Below, in pieces: positions 62,220 through 64,000 of a stretch of DNA of 64,000 nt. Source of the stretch: an uncultured Eubacteriales bacterium (GTDB lineage: Bacteria > Bacillota > Clostridia > Lachnospirales > Lachnospiraceae). The DNA lies in NCBI GenBank assembly GCA_900319795.1, contig ONPU01000006.1, forward strand, positions 1-64,000, given 5' to 3'. The notes below the pieces were generated by a model that saw only the letters and a list, made by a program, of their open reading frames with translations, did no database searches and was not told where the DNA came from. Made by a program: the position numbers and the translations under genes. Position 1 is the stretch's first letter. Each line of letters opens with the position of its first letter.

Positions 62220-62477
62220 TCAAAGATGTTCTTTCATATAAGCTTCCGCCGCCGCTGCCGCGGTTTCCTCGTCCGCGCCTTCAAACGTAAGGACCACTTC
62301 CTGTCCCTGCTTGATTCCGAGCTGCAGCACCTGCATCAGCTTCTTGGCATCCGCGCTCTTCCCGTTTCCGCTGATCGTAATCGCGCTCTCAAAGCCCTTC
62401 AGCTCCTTGACCAGATTCCCTGCCGGTCTTGCGTGAATACCCACCGGATCCTGAACCGTATATGTAAATGACTTCAT
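62220..62477 (-). CDS. ptsH: Phosphocarrier HPr, without Ser46
   Basis: The 85-aa protein has GIHARPAG with His15 and Arg17, the phosphotransfer site of PTS HPr. At position 46, where Gram-positive HPr has the Ser that HPr kinase phosphorylates, it has Lys (SADAKKLMQVLQLG). So it can pass phosphate from enzyme I but should not be regulated by HPr kinase. It has its own promoter and terminator. No enzyme I gene is adjacent. Confidence 0.88.
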   Translation of the reverse strand: MKSFTYTVQDPVGIHARPAGNLVKELKGFESAITISGNGKSADAKKLMQVLQLGIKQGQEVVLTFEGADEETAAAAAEAYMKEHL

Positions 62478-62503
62478 CTTCTACCTCCGCTTTTCTTCTT
62501 AAC

Positions 62504-62531
62504 CGCCGGCCTCATCTTTTTAAAGCCGGCG
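62504..62531 (-). other. Leader hairpin of ptsH
   Basis: CGCCGGC and GCCGGCG form a 7-bp GC stem around a 14-base loop in the ptsH leader, just before the ribosome site GGAGG. It may affect message stability. Confidence 0.45.
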
Positions 62532-62545
62532 TTTAGTTTCGTCTC

Positions 62546-62574
62546 ATTATAAAGCCCGCAACCACCCAATGCAA
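62546..62574 (-). promoter_or_regulatory. Promoter of ptsH
   Basis: TTGCAT (62569-62574), a 17-bp spacer and a perfect TATAAT (62546-62551) on the minus strand, about 70 bp before the ptsH start. It lies between ptsH and palindromic repeat E. Confidence 0.8.
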
Positions 62575-62582
62575 CGCCAAAG

Positions 62583-62637
62583 TGCACCATAGGGTACACC
62601 ACAGGGTGCACCACAGGTGCCTGGCACCTGTGGTGCA
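62583..62637. repeat. Palindromic repeat, locus E (one unit plus decayed copies)
   Basis: A perfect palindrome at 62607-62637 has 15-bp arms TGCACCACAGGTGCC and the reverse complement around one base. Partial copies (TGCACCATAGGG, ACACCACAGGG) precede it. It lies 10 bp past the sigH stop. Confidence 0.92.
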
Positions 62638-62647
62638 CTTTTTGTTC

Positions 62648-63208
62648 CTACCGGACTTTCCTCCGGATCCTCTGTAGAGCGTTGTCGATCGACTTCGGGC
62701 TCTTCTGAAGGGCCTCGGCGATTTCCTTATAATCCAGTCCGTCCAGATAGAGCTTCAGCACCTGCTGCTCCATCGGGCTCAGTTTTTCCAGAAGCTCCCC
62801 GACCCGCTCGTCGTTGAACTCCCGTCCGATGACGATTTCTTCCGGACTGACCGCCTCTCTTTGCGGCAGCTGTTCCCATTCCGCGTCCTCAAGCGTCACC
62901 GAATCGTTGAGAAGCCTGTTTTTCTCCCGTCCCGCTGCCTCAATCGCATGGAGCATCTGCCGGTTCACACACAGAGCGGCGAAATTCAGGAATGAGCTCC
63001 CGTTTTCCGGGTCAAAGTCGCGCACAGCCTGAAAAAGACCGATCATCCCCTCCTGAATCAGGTCTTCCCGGTCTCCTCCCGCAAGATAGCGTGCCCGGGA
63101 CAGACGCAGCACAAGCGGCTTATAGCGGGCAATCAGCAGATTGACCGCTTCGCTGTCCCCGGCCTTGCTCCTTATCAACAGTTCTTCATCCGTTTCCGCC
63201 TTTTTCAT
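62648..63208 (-). CDS. sigH: SigH-type RNA polymerase sigma factor
   Basis: The 186-aa protein has region 2 (DREDLIQEGMIGLFQAVRDFDPENGSSFLNFAALCVNRQM, about 46-85) with the core-binding and -10-reading helices, and region 4 (LSPMEQQVLKLYLDGLDYKEIAEALQKSPKSIDNALQRIRRKV, about 143-185). The DPENGSSFLNFA and LDGLDYKEIA patterns match SigH of Firmicutes, the sigma factor for early sporulation or competence. Its stop is followed by repeat E. It overlaps the rlmB stop by 4 bp. Confidence 0.85.
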   Translation of the reverse strand: MKKAETDEELLIRSKAGDSEAVNLLIARYKPLVLRLSRARYLAGGDREDLIQEGMIGLFQAVRDFDPENGSSFLNFAALCVNRQMLHAIEAAGREKNRLLNDSVTLEDAEWEQLPQREAVSPEEIVIGREFNDERVGELLEKLSPMEQQVLKLYLDGLDYKEIAEALQKSPKSIDNALQRIRRKVR

Positions 63209-63984
63209 CGTCTCTGCCTTACGATTTCATACATCAGGACGCCGGCGGCGACCGACGCGTTCAGCGAGTCGATCTGTCCCTTCATCGGAATCGAGGTGAC
63301 CAGGTCGCAGCTCTTTTTCACAAGCCGGCTGACTCCGCTGCCTTCATTTCCGATTACAAGGCCGATCGGGCCCTTGAGGTCCGTCTCGTACATGCTCGTG
63401 CCGTCCATATCGGCGCAGACAAACCAGATCCCCTGCTTTTTCAGCTCCTCCATGGTCTGGACCAGGTTCGTCACCTTCGCTACCGGAACGTAGTGGATCG
63501 CTCCGGCCGAAGCTCTGACGACCGTGGCTGTAAGGCCTGCCGACCTGCGTTTCGTCACAATCACACCATGGGCGCCCGCAAGGCAGGCGGTCCGGATGAT
63601 CGCGCCCAGATTGTGGGGGTCCTCGATCTCATCCAGAAGGATGATGAACGGAGGTTCCCCTTTCTCTTCCGCCTTTTTCAGGATGTCCTTTACGGAGGCG
63701 TATTCAAATGAAGCCGCGTAGGCGATAACGCCCTGATGATGTCCCGTGCGGCTCATCTCATCAAGACGCTCTTTCGTGACAAAGCTCACGATGCTGCCCG
63801 CCTTCTTCGCCTCTCTTAAAATGCTTCGGACAGGCCCGTCCTCCGCATGTTCCTGCACAAAGAGCTTATCAATGGTCCTTCCGGCCCGATAGGCCTCAAG
63901 AACCGCGTTTCTGCCTTCAAGCCTTCCGTCGGAAGGAACTTTGTCCTTTTCTTCCATCATGATCCCTTCTTCCCGTCCGCTCAT
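63205..63984 (-). CDS. rlmB: SPOUT-class RNA 2'-O-methyltransferase (TrmH/RlmB-like)
   Basis: The 259-aa protein has an N-terminal substrate-binding domain (LEGRNAVLEAYRAGRTIDKLFVQ, about 22-44) and a knotted SPOUT domain with ILLDEIEDPHNLGAIIRTACLAGAHGVIV (about 113-141), VIGNEGSGVSRLVKKSCD (about 211-228) and IPMKGQIDSLNASVAAGVLMYEI (about 232-254). It methylates a guanosine ribose in 23S rRNA. ATG 63960 is an alternative start. Near sigH this is a common Clostridia arrangement. Confidence 0.9.
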   Translation of the reverse strand: MSGREEGIMMEEKDKVPSDGRLEGRNAVLEAYRAGRTIDKLFVQEHAEDGPVRSILREAKKAGSIVSFVTKERLDEMSRTGHHQGVIAYAASFEYASVKDILKKAEEKGEPPFIILLDEIEDPHNLGAIIRTACLAGAHGVIVTKRRSAGLTATVVRASAGAIHYVPVAKVTNLVQTMEELKKQGIWFVCADMDGTSMYETDLKGPIGLVIGNEGSGVSRLVKKSCDLVTSIPMKGQIDSLNASVAAGVLMYEIVRQRR

Positions 63985-64000
63985 TTCACGGTCCCTTCGA

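Overview
The window is a bacterial chromosome segment read almost entirely on the minus strand. The gene families point to an anaerobic Firmicute close to Lachnospiraceae (Clostridia). Supporting genes are a fused FeoA-FeoB iron transporter, a SigH-type sigma factor, RecD2, CdaA/CdaR, HemW, a Bmp-type nucleoside ABC transporter, Rho with a long N-terminal insertion, and a rho-rpmE-DUF1385-prmC-prfA block. The taxonomic call is inference from gene content; no rRNA is present.

Positions 1-14,670 hold a surface-polysaccharide locus. Read in the transcribed direction (high to low coordinates) it has a CDP-glucose branch (rfbF, rfbG), a DegT-type sugar aminotransferase, a decayed VanZ-like frame, a priming sugar transferase, a GT4 glycosyltransferase, UDP-galactopyranose mutase, two more GT4 enzymes, a Wzy/O-antigen-ligase-like membrane protein, a frameshifted GT2, a WbqC-like relic, a sugar-transfer-type ATP-grasp protein and a CapA-family protein cut by the window edge. 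An IS256-type transposase remnant lies between the aminotransferase and rfbG. The part below about 12.3 kb looks more A+T-rich than the rest and carries several broken genes, as expected of a recombining, laterally acquired locus.

Positions 14.7-29.8 kb hold housekeeping genes: a D,D-carboxypeptidase, an HPr paralogue, the c-di-AMP pair cdaR/cdaA, two membrane proteins, comF, recD2 (apparent ACG start), an MreB/Mbl protein, an SDR, lepA, a thioesterase, hemW and azlCD. holA at 29.9 kb is one of only two convincing plus-strand genes. Then come rpsT, comEC, feoAB, a GerMN lipoprotein, a WalK-like kinase, a cyclophilin, a four-gene BmpA/ABC nucleoside-type transporter, a WalR-like regulator and a ComEA-like lipoprotein. 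The arginine genes argG-argJ-argB-argD occupy 46-51.2 kb; a 284-bp element with long terminal inverted repeats sits between argJ and argB.

Positions 51.4-64 kb carry a small XRE regulator (plus strand), a TPR lipoprotein, a nucleotidyltransferase, prfA, prmC, DUF1385, rpmE, rho, a seven-gene tRNA operon (Pro-Gly-Arg-His-Gln-Lys-Leu) with a consensus promoter, a phosphodiesterase, rdgB, an RNA methyltransferase, ptsH, sigH and rlmB. A 31-bp palindromic repeat occurs at five places, each at or just downstream of a minus-strand stop codon. No complete new defence or mobile system is visible. The most unusual items are the element inside the arg cluster, the stop-codon-associated palindromes, the ACG start of recD2, and a possible small RNA at about 62.1 kb.
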